The notes below the pieces were generated by a model. That model had not been told where the DNA came from, searched no databases, and was given only the letters and a program-made list of their open reading frames with translations. A DNA stretch of 36,762 bases from positions 56,234-92,995 of the forward strand of contig NZ_LMLH01000014.1 of NCBI RefSeq assembly GCF_001421885.1, written 5' to 3'. Of the stretch, positions 23,722-34,140 are shown piece by piece; the first letter of the stretch is position 1, and each line of letters opens with the position of its first letter. The position numbers and the translations under genes were made by a program. Source of the DNA: Pseudomonas sp. Leaf48 (GTDB taxonomy: Bacteria; Pseudomonadota; Gammaproteobacteria; Pseudomonadales; Pseudomonadaceae).

Positions 23722-24573
23722 ATGCTCAAACGCACCCTGGCATTGGCCGTCGGCCTGACCTTGTCCCTTTCCACCCTGCTGGCTCAGGCTGCCGAGACCC
23801 TCAAGGTCAGCGCCATTCCCGACGAAGCCCCCACCGAACTGTTGCGCAAGTTCAAGCCATTGGGCGAATACCTGGAGAAGCAGTTGGGCATGAAGGTCGA
23901 GTTCGTACCGGTGTCCGACTACCCGGCCGTGGTTGAAGCGCTGGCTACCGACCGCATCGACATGGCCTGGCTGGGCGGCTTCACCTTCGTCCAGGCGCGC
24001 CTGAAAACCGGCAATGCCATACCGCTGGTACAGCGCGAACAGGATGCCCAGTTCACCAGCAAATTCATCACGGCCGACCCGAACGTCAAATCGCTGGCCG
24101 ACCTCAAGGGCAAGTCCTTCGCCTTCGGTTCGGTGTCCTCCACCTCCGGCAGCCTGATGCCGCGCTACTTCATGCTGAAGGACGGCATCAAGCCGGAAAC
24201 CTATTTCAGCCGCGTCGGCTACTCCGGTGCCCATGACGCCACCGTTGCCTGGGTTCAGGCCGGCAAGGTGGATGCAGGCGTGCTCAACGCCAGCGTCTGG
24301 GAAAAACTGGTAGCCGCCGGCAAGGTCGATACCAACAAGGTCAAGGTCTTCGCCACCACACCGGCCTACTTCGACTACAACTGGACCGTGCGCGGCACCC
24401 TCGACCCGGCCCTGGCCGCGAAAATCAAGGCCGCTTTCCTCGCGCTCGACCCGGCCAACCCTGAGCAAAAGGCGATCCTCGACCTGCAAGCCGCCAGCCG
24501 CTTCATCGAGACCAGTCCCGAGAACTACAAGGGCATCGAGGAAGCCGCACGCGCTGCCGACCTGCTGAAATGA
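23722..24573 (+). CDS. PhnD-type periplasmic binding protein of an ABC importer
   Basis: The ATG at 23722 follows GGAG and gives 283 residues with a signal peptide (MLKRTLALAVGLTLSLSTLL, cut before AETLKV). The core follows the PF12974 fold: VSAIPDEAPTELLRKFKPLGEYLEKQLG, VVEALATDRIDMAWLGGFTF, LKGKSFAFGSVSSTSGSLMPRYFM and DAGVLNASVWEKL. The family binds phosphonate, phosphite or related oxyanions. Some Pseudomonas relatives are named putative selenate-binding proteins, which I recall only as an annotation. It is the first gene of a four-gene operon, placed after a transsulfuration pair. Ligand unproven. Confidence 0.85.
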   Translation: MLKRTLALAVGLTLSLSTLLAQAAETLKVSAIPDEAPTELLRKFKPLGEYLEKQLGMKVEFVPVSDYPAVVEALATDRIDMAWLGGFTFVQARLKTGNAIPLVQREQDAQFTSKFITADPNVKSLADLKGKSFAFGSVSSTSGSLMPRYFMLKDGIKPETYFSRVGYSGAHDATVAWVQAGKVDAGVLNASVWEKLVAAGKVDTNKVKVFATTPAYFDYNWTVRGTLDPALAAKIKAAFLALDPANPEQKAILDLQAASRFIETSPENYKGIEEAARAADLLK

Positions 24574-25367
24574 CCTTGCATCTGAACCGGGTCAGCCTCA
24601 CCCATGGCAATGGCGTGCGGGCGCTGCATGAGGTCGACCTGCACATCGGCGCCGGTGAGCAGGTGGCGATCATCGGCCCCTCCGGTGCCGGCAAGTCGAG
24701 CCTGCTGAACCTGCTGGCCACCGCCCTGCGCCCCGGCAGCGGCACGGTCGAAGTGCTCGGCGAGCAAGCCTGGCAGCTCGGCGCCAGCCAGCGCCAACGC
24801 TTGCGGGCGCGCATCGGCCTGGTGCACCAGGCACCGCCACTGCCACCGCGGCAACGGGTGGTCACGGCGGTGCTGGCCGGAAAACTCGGCCAATGGGGTT
24901 TTGCCAAAAGCCTGCTGAACCTGCTGCATCCGGTGGACGTTCCTGGGGCTCGGGCGGCACTGCTCAAGCTGGACCTGGGCGACAAGCTGTTCGCCCAATG
25001 CCAGCAATTGTCCGGTGGCCAGCTGCAACGCGTGGGCATTGCCCGCGTGCTGTACCAGGCGCCCGAGGTGTTGCTGGCCGATGAACCGGTGTCGGCGATG
25101 GACCCGGTATTGGCCGGGCACACCCTGTCGACCCTCTGCCGCCACGCGCGCGAGCACAAGGTGACGCTGGTCGCCAGCCTGCATGCGGTGGACCTGGCGC
25201 TGAGCAACTTCTCGCGCATCATCGGCTTGCGTGAAGGGCAGGTGCTGTTCGATCTGCCCGCAAGCGACGTCGACCACGATTTGCTCGACAGGCTCTACGC
25301 CAATGAGCAACTGCAATCCCCGCCCCCTCCGGTGGCACCCTTGAGCCTGCAGATTCCCCGATGCTGA
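24570..25367 (+). CDS. PhnC-like ABC transporter ATP-binding protein
   Basis: A 265-residue ATPase. The Walker A motif is GPSGAGKSSLLN (about residue 34), the signature LSGGQLQRVGIARVLYQ, and Walker B LLADEPVSAMD; the H-loop ASLHAVD follows. The fold and the PhnD/PhnE neighbours place it with phosphonate-type importers. Its ATG overlaps the stop of the binding protein gene by four bases, and it overlaps the first permease gene, so expression is coupled. Confidence 0.9.
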   Translation: MTLHLNRVSLTHGNGVRALHEVDLHIGAGEQVAIIGPSGAGKSSLLNLLATALRPGSGTVEVLGEQAWQLGASQRQRLRARIGLVHQAPPLPPRQRVVTAVLAGKLGQWGFAKSLLNLLHPVDVPGARAALLKLDLGDKLFAQCQQLSGGQLQRVGIARVLYQAPEVLLADEPVSAMDPVLAGHTLSTLCRHAREHKVTLVASLHAVDLALSNFSRIIGLREGQVLFDLPASDVDHDLLDRLYANEQLQSPPPPVAPLSLQIPRC

Positions 25368-26188
25368 CCCGCGATACACGAGACCCCGCCACCCTGCCTC
25401 GCCTGCTGCTCAGCCTGTTGGCACTTGCCCTGCTGTGGCCCGGCGTCCATTTCAGCGAACTGGACCTGGGTGTCCTGCTCATGGCCGACAGCCAGAGTGA
25501 GATGGGCCGGTTTGTCTCAGCCTTCTGGCCACCGGCTCATGGCGAAGAATTCCTTGAACTGCTGTGGCAAGCCACGCTGCAGACACTGGCGATCGCCACC
25601 GCCGGCATGGCCTTGGCGTTGCTGCTGGCCGTACCCGCGAGCCTGCTGGCCAGTCGCGCACTGTCGCTGTCGGCGGCTTCGCGCAGCGGTCGCCCGAGCG
25701 CCTTGGGCCGGCTGTTGCGCTGGCCGGTGCGCGGGCTGCTGATCTTCCTGCGCAGCGTGCCGGAAATCGTCTGGGCCCTGCTGTTCGTGCGCGCCGTCGG
25801 CCTTGGCCCGACGGCGGGGGTGCTGGCCATCGCCATCACCTACAGCGGCATGCTCGGCAAGGTCTACGCGGAAATTTTCGAGTCCGTCGACCAGCGTCCC
25901 GCCCACGCACTGCTGCAAGCCGGCAGTGGCCGGCTGGCGGCGTTCTGCTACGGCATCCTGCCCAATGTCGCGGCGGAGTTGCTGTCGTACACCGTGTATC
26001 GCTGGGAATGCGCGATCCGCGCGTCCGTGGTGATGGGTTTCGTTGGCGCCGGTGGCCTGGGCCAGCAAATCGACCTGTCGCTGCGCATGTTCGCCGGCGG
26101 TGAAGTGGCGAGCATGTTGCTGACCTTTTTCGTGTTGGTGCTGCTGGCCGATCAGATCAGCCGCCTGCTGCGCTGGAGGTTCGCATGA
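25361..26188 (+). CDS. PhnE-like ABC permease, subunit 1
   Basis: A 275-residue integral membrane protein with about six helices. The EAA-type coupling loop is visible as LLQAGSGRLAAFCYGILPNVAAELLSYTVYRWECAIRASVVMGFVGAGGLGQQI. It also has LRSVPEIVWALLFVRAVGLGP, the permease core motif of this family. Overlaps with both neighbours show it belongs to the same operon, and it probably pairs with the next permease as a heterodimer. Confidence 0.88.
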   Translation: MLTRDTRDPATLPRLLLSLLALALLWPGVHFSELDLGVLLMADSQSEMGRFVSAFWPPAHGEEFLELLWQATLQTLAIATAGMALALLLAVPASLLASRALSLSAASRSGRPSALGRLLRWPVRGLLIFLRSVPEIVWALLFVRAVGLGPTAGVLAIAITYSGMLGKVYAEIFESVDQRPAHALLQAGSGRLAAFCYGILPNVAAELLSYTVYRWECAIRASVVMGFVGAGGLGQQIDLSLRMFAGGEVASMLLTFFVLVLLADQISRLLRWRFA

Positions 26189-26952
26189 ATCGCCTGATCA
26201 ACCTGCTGCTGATCCTGTGCATCGGCGCGGCGGTCGTCGCGTCGTTCCGTTATCTGGGTATCGATCTCGGTGAGCTGGCAGGCAGCGATAACCTGAAGCA
26301 GATGGGCGCCTACGTCCTGCGTTTTCTCAGCCCCGACCTCAGTGCCAGCCACCTGCAAGCCATCGGCCGTGGTGCCGTGGAAACCCTGGCCATGTCGGCC
26401 TTGGGCACCCTGCTCGCGGCGGTATTGGGCCTGGTGCTGGCACTGCCGGCGGCCGGGCGTTTCGGTTGGCCGCTGCAGAGTGCGTCGCGCCTGGTGCTGA
26501 ACGCCCTGCGCGCCATTCCGGAACTGGTGTGGGCTGCACTGATGGTGCTGGCCGCCGGACTCGGCCCCAACGCCGGGACCCTGGCCCTGGCCATGCACAC
26601 CACCGGCGTACTTGGCCGCCTGTTCGCCGAAGCGCTGGAAAACACCCCGCCGCAACCGGCCGAAGCAATCCGCCTGCAAGGCGGGAATGTGGTGTGGGCC
26701 TTCTGTTACGGCACCCTGCCCAACCTGTTTCCGCAACTGTTGGCGTACATCCTGTACCGCTGGGAAAACAACATCCGCATGGCCAGCGTGCTCGGCTTCG
26801 TCGGTGCCGGTGGCCTGGGGCAAATGCTCTATGTCAGCCTCAGCCTGTTCCAGGAAGCCCAGGCCAGCACGGTCATTCTGGCCATGTTGCTGTTGGTGTT
26901 TGCAGTCGATGGTCTGAGCAGCTGGAGTCGTCAGCGCTGGGTCAAGGCGTGA
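26185..26952 (+). CDS. PhnE-like ABC permease, subunit 2
   Basis: A 255-residue permease. It shares with its neighbour the pattern LRAIPELVWAALMVLAAGLGP, the coupling segment AIRLQGGNVVWAFCYGTLPNLFPQLLAYILYRWENNIRMASVLGFVGAGGLGQML and six hydrophobic helices. It overlaps subunit 1 by ATGA and is the last gene of the importer. The cargo is unknown. Confidence 0.88.
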   Translation: MNRLINLLLILCIGAAVVASFRYLGIDLGELAGSDNLKQMGAYVLRFLSPDLSASHLQAIGRGAVETLAMSALGTLLAAVLGLVLALPAAGRFGWPLQSASRLVLNALRAIPELVWAALMVLAAGLGPNAGTLALAMHTTGVLGRLFAEALENTPPQPAEAIRLQGGNVVWAFCYGTLPNLFPQLLAYILYRWENNIRMASVLGFVGAGGLGQMLYVSLSLFQEAQASTVILAMLLLVFAVDGLSSWSRQRWVKA

Positions 26953-26993
26953 TGGGCAATTCAGGGGTATTGAACGCAATGTTCCATTTAAAA

Positions 26994-27539
26994 CTATTCT
27001 GACTCCGGCGCACGAAAGGCCTTACTGTAGTAACCAGACTGGTCGAAACAGCAAACCCGCTGCTTGCCGGATGCAAGCATTTCGCAGGCATCTCCCACTC
27101 GTTTTGCACGCGTCTTGAGTTGCTTGGCTGAAGTAATCCAGTGGATCCAGTCTACTCGTGCGATGGTCGTCGTATTGTTCCAGACTTTACGCGCCTCGGG
27201 AGCGGCTGCCAGCGCCTCCTGAAAATCCGGCGGGATGTCAGGCTCGGGGTCCTTCTTCACTGGCGTCAGCTCCAGCGTAACGATATCCCCAACCGCCGCG
27301 CCTGCGGCTTCGTACAACTCTCTACTTACCTGCAGCCAATGGCTCAGTTGACCATCCGGCTCAAGGGTTGCCTGAAACGGGTGCCCATTGATTGTGCCTT
27401 CAACTGTCGTCCTTCCTCGCCTCGGAAGCTTTTCACTCGCATCTCTTGGCAGTACTACGAACGCCCACGACGTATCATCAGGCTTTGCCGGACGAAGAAG
27501 CTTTGCTTCAAATCGGGATTTCACATCGATTGTTGTCAT
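26994..27539 (-). CDS. DUF1905/YdeI-like (bacteriocin-protection) protein
   Basis: A 181-residue cytoplasmic protein. The first 95 residues (RFEAKLLRPA..., SWAFVVLPRDASEKL, RTTVEGTINGHPFQATLEPDG, VGDIVTLELTPVK) match the small barrel of DUF1905. The C-terminal part (DIPPDFQEALAAAPEARKVWN, TTIARVDWIHWITSAKQLKTRAKRV) matches the YdeI/OmpD-associated helical domain. Some family members affect resistance to cationic peptides, but the mechanism is unknown. An upstream ORF overlaps its start by ATGA. Confidence 0.8.
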   Translation of the reverse strand: MTTIDVKSRFEAKLLRPAKPDDTSWAFVVLPRDASEKLPRRGRTTVEGTINGHPFQATLEPDGQLSHWLQVSRELYEAAGAAVGDIVTLELTPVKKDPEPDIPPDFQEALAAAPEARKVWNNTTTIARVDWIHWITSAKQLKTRAKRVGDACEMLASGKQRVCCFDQSGYYSKAFRAPESE

Positions 27540-27709
27540 TGCAATTTCTCCAACTGATACGCCTGACTACTATCCGTATAACGTTCCTTGTTGTCCTGCA
27601 AGCCTGGCCTAGCCTGAATGAGTTGCAGTAAACACGAGACAGCCAGAAAGACATCGTGTTCGAGGCTGGTGACCGTGTGCATCAGCTGACTGACAGCGGC
27701 GTGAGACAT
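27536..27709 (-). CDS. Possible small ORF coupled to the YdeI-like gene
   Basis: The frame from the ATG at 27709 gives 57 residues (MSHAAVSQLMHTVTSLEHDV... ending QAYQLEKLQ) and ends in TGA overlapping the YdeI-like start (ATGA). No good ribosome-binding site is seen. Composition is ordinary, so it might be real; I do not recognise it. Upstream (27710-27844) nothing else is visible but a REP-like half-site near 27785-27808. Confidence 0.3.
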   Translation of the reverse strand: MSHAAVSQLMHTVTSLEHDVFLAVSCLLQLIQARPGLQDNKERYTDSSQAYQLEKLQ

Positions 27710-27844
27710 GAACGGTAAACGTATGGCGCGGCCCCCCAAAAAAGTGCTGAGTACTTACACAAGCGCATCATGCGGTACCGCGCGCCATCGCAAGCAGGCT
27801 CCTAAAGGTTCAAGTGTCTAAACCACCCGGCATTTGTTTCCCGC

Positions 27845-28288
27845 TTACTCCTTGAGAATCAACAACGGCTCGCCCTTCTTCACGATGTAAGACGCCAACT
27901 CCGAACCATTGCCCTGCCCGACATTCTTCGCCACATGGGCAACACCGGCGGGTATGTACAACGAATCACCGGCCTTGAGCGTGACCGGCGCCCGCCCCTC
28001 CAGTTGATACTCGAATATGCCGCTGACGACGTAAGCCACTTCCACACCCGGATGAGCATGCCTGGGCGATGTCACGCCCGGGTCGAAATCGACACGCACC
28101 TGAATCACTTCGCGGTCGGCGGCGCCGAGGTCTTCGCGTACCAGGTCGGTACGATGGATGCCCTGCTGCCAGCTTTTCGCCGCGCCGGCCTCTTGCGCCT
28201 GGGCGAGGCTCGCGACGGCAGACAGGCCGGCGATGACCAGGGCAGCACCCAGGCCGCCAGCCATGTTACGGGGATTGAATCGGGACAT
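27845..28288 (-). CDS. Secreted small cupin protein
   Basis: The ATG at 28288 follows GGAGGAAAGGCA and gives 147 residues. A signal peptide (MSRFNPRNMAGGLGAALVIA..., cut near AQA) leads to a single cupin barrel: TSPRHAHPGVEVAYVVSGIFEYQLEG (metal ligands) and LKAGDSLYIPAGVAHVAKN. Probably exported. The cupin family binds divalent metals and many substrates, so function is not inferable. It is an isolated gene. Confidence 0.8.
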   Translation of the reverse strand: MSRFNPRNMAGGLGAALVIAGLSAVASLAQAQEAGAAKSWQQGIHRTDLVREDLGAADREVIQVRVDFDPGVTSPRHAHPGVEVAYVVSGIFEYQLEGRAPVTLKAGDSLYIPAGVAHVAKNVGQGNGSELASYIVKKGEPLLILKE

Positions 28289-28603
28289 TGCCTTTCCTCC
28301 AGTTGAACCTCGGTACGCCACGCCAGCTTTGGCGCGGTGTCTGAGGTTGCATTTAGAGGCCGCCATGTATCGCCCGGGTGTCGGGGAACGCTGAATTTGT
28401 ATTCGAAAGTAGCTGTGGTCGCTGCAGATACCTGCAGATACAAGCGCAGCACCCGCTTACATCGGTAACCCTGCTCGCCCAGCGCTGCCGGGCTGCGCGT
28501 CGACTAACCGCTAGGTCTGCCGCATGTGCTCGATGGCCGTGATCTGTGGGTGCCGCGACCCGATTCCACCCGGGTCGCGGCTATTTTCAGGCTGACGTGA
28601 CGA
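28289..28603. other. Intergenic stretch with a stem-loop
   Basis: GCCGCGACCC/GGGTCGCGGC (28552-28561, 28572-28581) followed by TATTTT on the plus strand; it also lies just after the katG stop on the minus strand. A CTGCAGATAC tandem repeat lies near 28422-28441. No gene seen. Confidence 0.5.
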
Positions 28604-30880
<2,277 letters not shown>

Positions 30881-30961
30881 TCATTATTGTGTGATCAGCT
30901 AACCACCCTTGAGCGTGGATCCGGAGTACCGATTAATGAAATAGCTTTTCGACATGGGATC

Positions 30962-30979
30962 CATAGCCTTAAGGCTATG
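30962..30979. promoter_or_regulatory. Perfect 18-bp palindrome upstream of katG
   Basis: CATAGCCTTAAGGCTATG. It contains ATAG...CTAT, as in OxyR sites, but with an eight-base rather than seven-base interval. Of the 346-base gap to 31217 no other element stands out. Confidence 0.45.
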
Positions 30980-31217
30980 ACGGCTCCGTGATCAGTCACT
31001 CCAGACCATCCATTAAAGTACCGGTCGGGGAAACTGTCGCTTCACCATGGAAGATTGCTGATAAAAGCCCTGTTGCGCCCACTCGGCGAATGAAAGCCCT
31101 CCAACGAGAAAATGCTGGCAAACAAAGGGGAAGTTTGCGCAAAAAGTGCCACACTCAAGGCAATCATTGCTGCAGGGATGTTGGCGAAAAGCAAAGCAGG
31201 ACGCGCGCGAGGCCGCC

Positions 31218-31442
31218 ATGGTTCTAAAAGCCGTTGTCCTCTGGGTGTTGCTGTCGATTGTCGTCGTCGCCGTGCTTTGTCGGCTGGTTCACAATGCCAA
31301 GGTCGCGGACCGGGCGCTGAAGAGACAGGCACTGGAGCGAAAACCCGTAGACCCGGGCTTGACCGACAGGCTTGGCCACCCGGTGTCGCGCAGCGCTCAC
31401 GACGATCCGGACGGCTTGCGCGATAAGAACGAACCGGATTAA
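31218..31442 (+). CDS. Small single-pass membrane protein, 74 residues
   Basis: The ATG at 31218 opens MVLKAVVLWVLLSIVVVAVL, a clear membrane anchor, followed by a hydrophilic basic tail. A GAGG lies near the start. It ends before an intrinsic terminator shared with the convergent cstA operon. No family recognised. Confidence 0.65.
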   Translation: MVLKAVVLWVLLSIVVVAVLCRLVHNAKVADRALKRQALERKPVDPGLTDRLGHPVSRSAHDDPDGLRDKNEPD

Positions 31443-31452
31443 ACCCGCCATA

Positions 31453-31482
31453 AAAAAACCCGGCTTTCAGCCGGGTTTTTTA
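31453..31482. terminator. Bidirectional intrinsic terminator
   Basis: AAACCCGGCT-TTC-AGCCGGGTTT with runs of A upstream and T downstream serves both the plus-strand membrane gene and the minus-strand ybdD-cstA operon. Confidence 0.85.
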
Positions 31483-31488
31483 TTCATT

Positions 31489-31686
31489 TCAACAGCACTT
31501 CGGTCCGGCTTTGCTGCCGTAACGGGCTTCCTGGCGCTCGCGAAAGAACGCCTCGTAGTCCATCACCGGCTGGTCCGGGTGTTTGCCCTGCATGTGCTCG
31601 ACGTAGTTGTCATAGTCAGGCATGCCGACCATCAGGCGCGCGGCCTGACCGAGGTATTTACCGAGGCGACTCAGGTCATTGAACAT
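31489..31686 (-). CDS. YbdD/YjiX-family small protein
   Basis: A 65-residue protein with [28 protein letters not shown], then [11 protein letters not shown] and a terminal CC. It matches the small partner encoded next to CstA/BtsT in enterics and pseudomonads. Fifteen bases separate it from the upstream cstA stop, so it is co-transcribed. The family role in pyruvate or peptide uptake is not well defined. Confidence 0.88.
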   Translation of the reverse strand: MFNDLSRLGKYLGQAARLMVGMPDYDNYVEHMQGKHPDQPVMDYEAFFRERQEARYGSKAGPKCC

Positions 31687-31701
31687 GCTTAAACCCTCGG
31701 A

Positions 31702-33759
31702 TCACGCTTGCGGCACAGTCTGGTAAGGCGCTTCTTTATCCGTACGCTCTTTAGTACCCCAGGCGGCAATGCCGACCTTGAGCGCAAAGAACAGGATGCT
31801 GAACACCACGAACAGGAACAATGCAGTCAGCGTTGCGTTGGTGTAGGCGTTGAAGATCACGTGCTGCATCTGATCAATGCTCTTGGCCGGCGCGAGGACC
31901 TGACCGTTGGCCAAGGCGTCGCTGTACTTCTTGGCCAGGGCCAGGAAACCGATTGCCGGGTTGGCGTCGAACAGCTTGATGAAGCCCGCCGTCGTGGTGC
32001 AGATCAGCAGCCATACCGCCGGCAGCAAGGTCACCCACACATACCGCTGGCGCTTCATCTTGATCAGCACAACAGTGCCGAGCATCAGCGCGATCCCGGC
32101 CAGCATCTGGTTGGAGATGCCGAACAGCGGCCACAAGGTGTTGATCCCGCCCAGCGGATCGATCACGCCCTGGTACAGCAGATAGCCCCACATCGCCACA
32201 CAACCGGCGGTGGCGATCAGGTTGGCGGTCCAGGATTCGGTACGTTTCAGGGAAGGCACGAAGGAACCGAGCAGGTCCTGGAGCATGAAACGCCCGGCGC
32301 GGGTACCGGCGTCGACAGCGGTGAGGATAAACAGCGCCTCAAACAGGATCGCGAAGTGGTACCAGAACGCCATGGTGTTTTCACCCGGCAGAAGCTGGTG
32401 CAGGATCTGCGCGATACCCACCGCCAGGGTCGGCGCGCCGCCGGCACGGGCCAGGATGGTGGTTTCACCGATGTCGTGGGCTACGGCTTGCAGCGCCTCC
32501 GGGGTGATGGCAAAGCCCCAGCTGCTGACGGTTTGCGCAACAGTCACGGCGTCAGCGCCGACTACCGCAGCCGGGCTGTTCATGGCGAAATACACGCCCG
32601 GATCGATCACCGAGGCCGCGACCATGGCCATGATCGCCACGAACGATTCCATCAGCATGCCGCCATAACCGATGTAACGGGCATGCCCTTCATTGGCGAG
32701 TAATTTCGGCGTGGTGCCGGAAGCGATCAGCGCATGGAAACCCGAGACCGCGCCACAGGCAATGGTGATGAACAGGAACGGGAACAGGCCGCCCTTCCAC
32801 ACCGGACCGGTGCCGTCGATGAACTGGGTCAACGCTGGCATTTTCAGCTCGGGCATGGTCACCAGGATGCCGATGGCCAGGGCGACGATGGTGCCGATCT
32901 TGAGGAAGGTAGAGAGATAGTCACGGGGCGCCAGGATCAGCCACACCGGCAATACCGCTGCCACGAAACCGTAGCCGATCAGCATCCAGGTGATCTGGAT
33001 TCCGGTAAAGGTAAAGGCCTTGGCCCACACCGGATCGGCAGCAATCTGCCCGCCCAGCCAGATCGAACCGAGCAGCAACAGCACGCCGATCACCGAGATC
33101 TCACCAATGCGGCCCGGGCGGATGTAGCGCATGTAGATGCCCATGAACATCGCGATCGGGATAGTCGCCATTACCGTGAAAATACCCCACGGGCTTTCGG
33201 CCAGGGCCTTGACCACGATCAGCGCCAGCACCGCAAGGATGATGATCATGATCAGGAAGCAGCCGAACAGCGCGATGGTACCGGGAATGCGGCCCATTTC
33301 TTCACGGACCATGTCACCCAGGGAGCGACCGCTGCGGCGGGTCGACAGGAACAGGACCATGAAATCCTGCACCGCACCGGCCAACACTACCCCGGCGATC
33401 AGCCACAGGGTACCGGGCAGATAGCCCATTTGCGCGGCCAGCACCGGACCGACCAGCGGGCCCGCGCCGGCAATGGCGGCGAAGTGGTGACCGAACAGCA
33501 CGTGCTTGTTGGTCGGCACGTAGTCCAGGCCATCGTTGTTGAGCACGGCGGGAGTGGCGCGATTGGGGTCCAGCTGCATCACTTTGTTGGCGATAAACAG
33601 GCTGTAGTAGCGGTAGGCAACGAGGTAGATAGCGACGGCTGCAACGACGATCCACAAGGCGTTGATCGCTTCGCCGCGGCGCAGGGCCACGACACTCAGC
33701 GCAATCGCTCCCAGGACAGCCACGGCAAACCAGGCAAGGTGTTTAGCCAGACGGGGCAT
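31702..33759 (-). CDS. cstA: CstA/BtsT-family carbon-starvation transporter
   Basis: A 685-residue inner-membrane protein with about 16-18 helices. The family core is seen in YVPTNKHVLFGHHFAAIAGAGPLVGPVLAAQMGYLPGTLWLI and GAVQDFMVLFLSTRRSGRSLGDMV, then SGTTPKLLANEGHARYIGYGGMLMESFVA. The C-terminal half ends WGTKERTDKEAPYQTVPQA. Members import pyruvate and are linked to carbon starvation or peptide use. It forms an operon with the YbdD-like gene. The kinase/regulator pair that starts 380 bases away on the opposite strand probably controls it. Confidence 0.93.
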   Translation of the reverse strand: MPRLAKHLAWFAVAVLGAIALSVVALRRGEAINALWIVVAAVAIYLVAYRYYSLFIANKVMQLDPNRATPAVLNNDGLDYVPTNKHVLFGHHFAAIAGAGPLVGPVLAAQMGYLPGTLWLIAGVVLAGAVQDFMVLFLSTRRSGRSLGDMVREEMGRIPGTIALFGCFLIMIIILAVLALIVVKALAESPWGIFTVMATIPIAMFMGIYMRYIRPGRIGEISVIGVLLLLGSIWLGGQIAADPVWAKAFTFTGIQITWMLIGYGFVAAVLPVWLILAPRDYLSTFLKIGTIVALAIGILVTMPELKMPALTQFIDGTGPVWKGGLFPFLFITIACGAVSGFHALIASGTTPKLLANEGHARYIGYGGMLMESFVAIMAMVAASVIDPGVYFAMNSPAAVVGADAVTVAQTVSSWGFAITPEALQAVAHDIGETTILARAGGAPTLAVGIAQILHQLLPGENTMAFWYHFAILFEALFILTAVDAGTRAGRFMLQDLLGSFVPSLKRTESWTANLIATAGCVAMWGYLLYQGVIDPLGGINTLWPLFGISNQMLAGIALMLGTVVLIKMKRQRYVWVTLLPAVWLLICTTTAGFIKLFDANPAIGFLALAKKYSDALANGQVLAPAKSIDQMQHVIFNAYTNATLTALFLFVVFSILFFALKVGIAAWGTKERTDKEAPYQTVPQA

Positions 33760-33880
33760 AGCGGGTCTCCTGCCACAGCCTGTGAACTGTGGCGGTAATT
33801 TTTATAATTGTGTCCGCGGAGCGGAGCTGGCCCAATATCCGCGCATGCCGTCAACAAATAAATCCGCGTTACTACGTACG

Positions 33881-33910
33881 TGGCGTCTACGTAGTACTAC
33901 GTAGACGCCA
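33881..33910. promoter_or_regulatory. Perfect 30-bp palindrome between cstA and the kinase
   Basis: The arm TGGCGTCTACGTAGT is followed directly by its complement ACTACGTAGACGCCA, with no spacer. The left flank repeats ACTACGTACG. It lies about 120 bases before the cstA start and does not resemble REP sequence. A binding site for the adjacent NarL-type regulator is the natural guess. Confidence 0.6.
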
Positions 33911-33938
33911 TCCCCTGTGGGCCCATCCCCGATCAAAT

Positions 33939-34028
33939 TGTGGGAGCGGGCTTGCTCGCGAAAGCGGTGGATCAGTCACTATTGATGTCAACTGACACAC
34001 CGCTTTCGCGAGCAAGCCCGCTCCCACA
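33939..34028. repeat. REP pair with exact 31-bp inverted arms
   Basis: TGTGGGAGCGGGCTTGCTCG... (33939-33969) and its exact complement (33998-34028) flank a 28-base spacer. The complete match is unusual for REP pairs in this window. Confidence 0.85.
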
Positions 34029-34140
34029 TTGGTTTTGCATTTCAACAGACCAATATTCAGGCCGCCGGTCATTCCGTCCAGCAACGCTACTGGCCGAACG
34101 CCTCTTTGGCATATGATCCCGAGCCTTCGCGCGGGCAGGA

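Larger units (their letters stand above)
33760..34140. promoter_or_regulatory. Divergent control region between cstA and the sensor kinase
   Basis: Contains a perfect 30-bp palindrome (33881-33910) and a pair of REP units with 31-bp matching arms (33939-33969, 33998-34028). Nothing else was identified. Confidence 0.6.

Noticed and set aside
32734..33798. 354-codon plus-strand frame
   Set aside because: Opposite cstA; composition typical of the antisense of a membrane protein.
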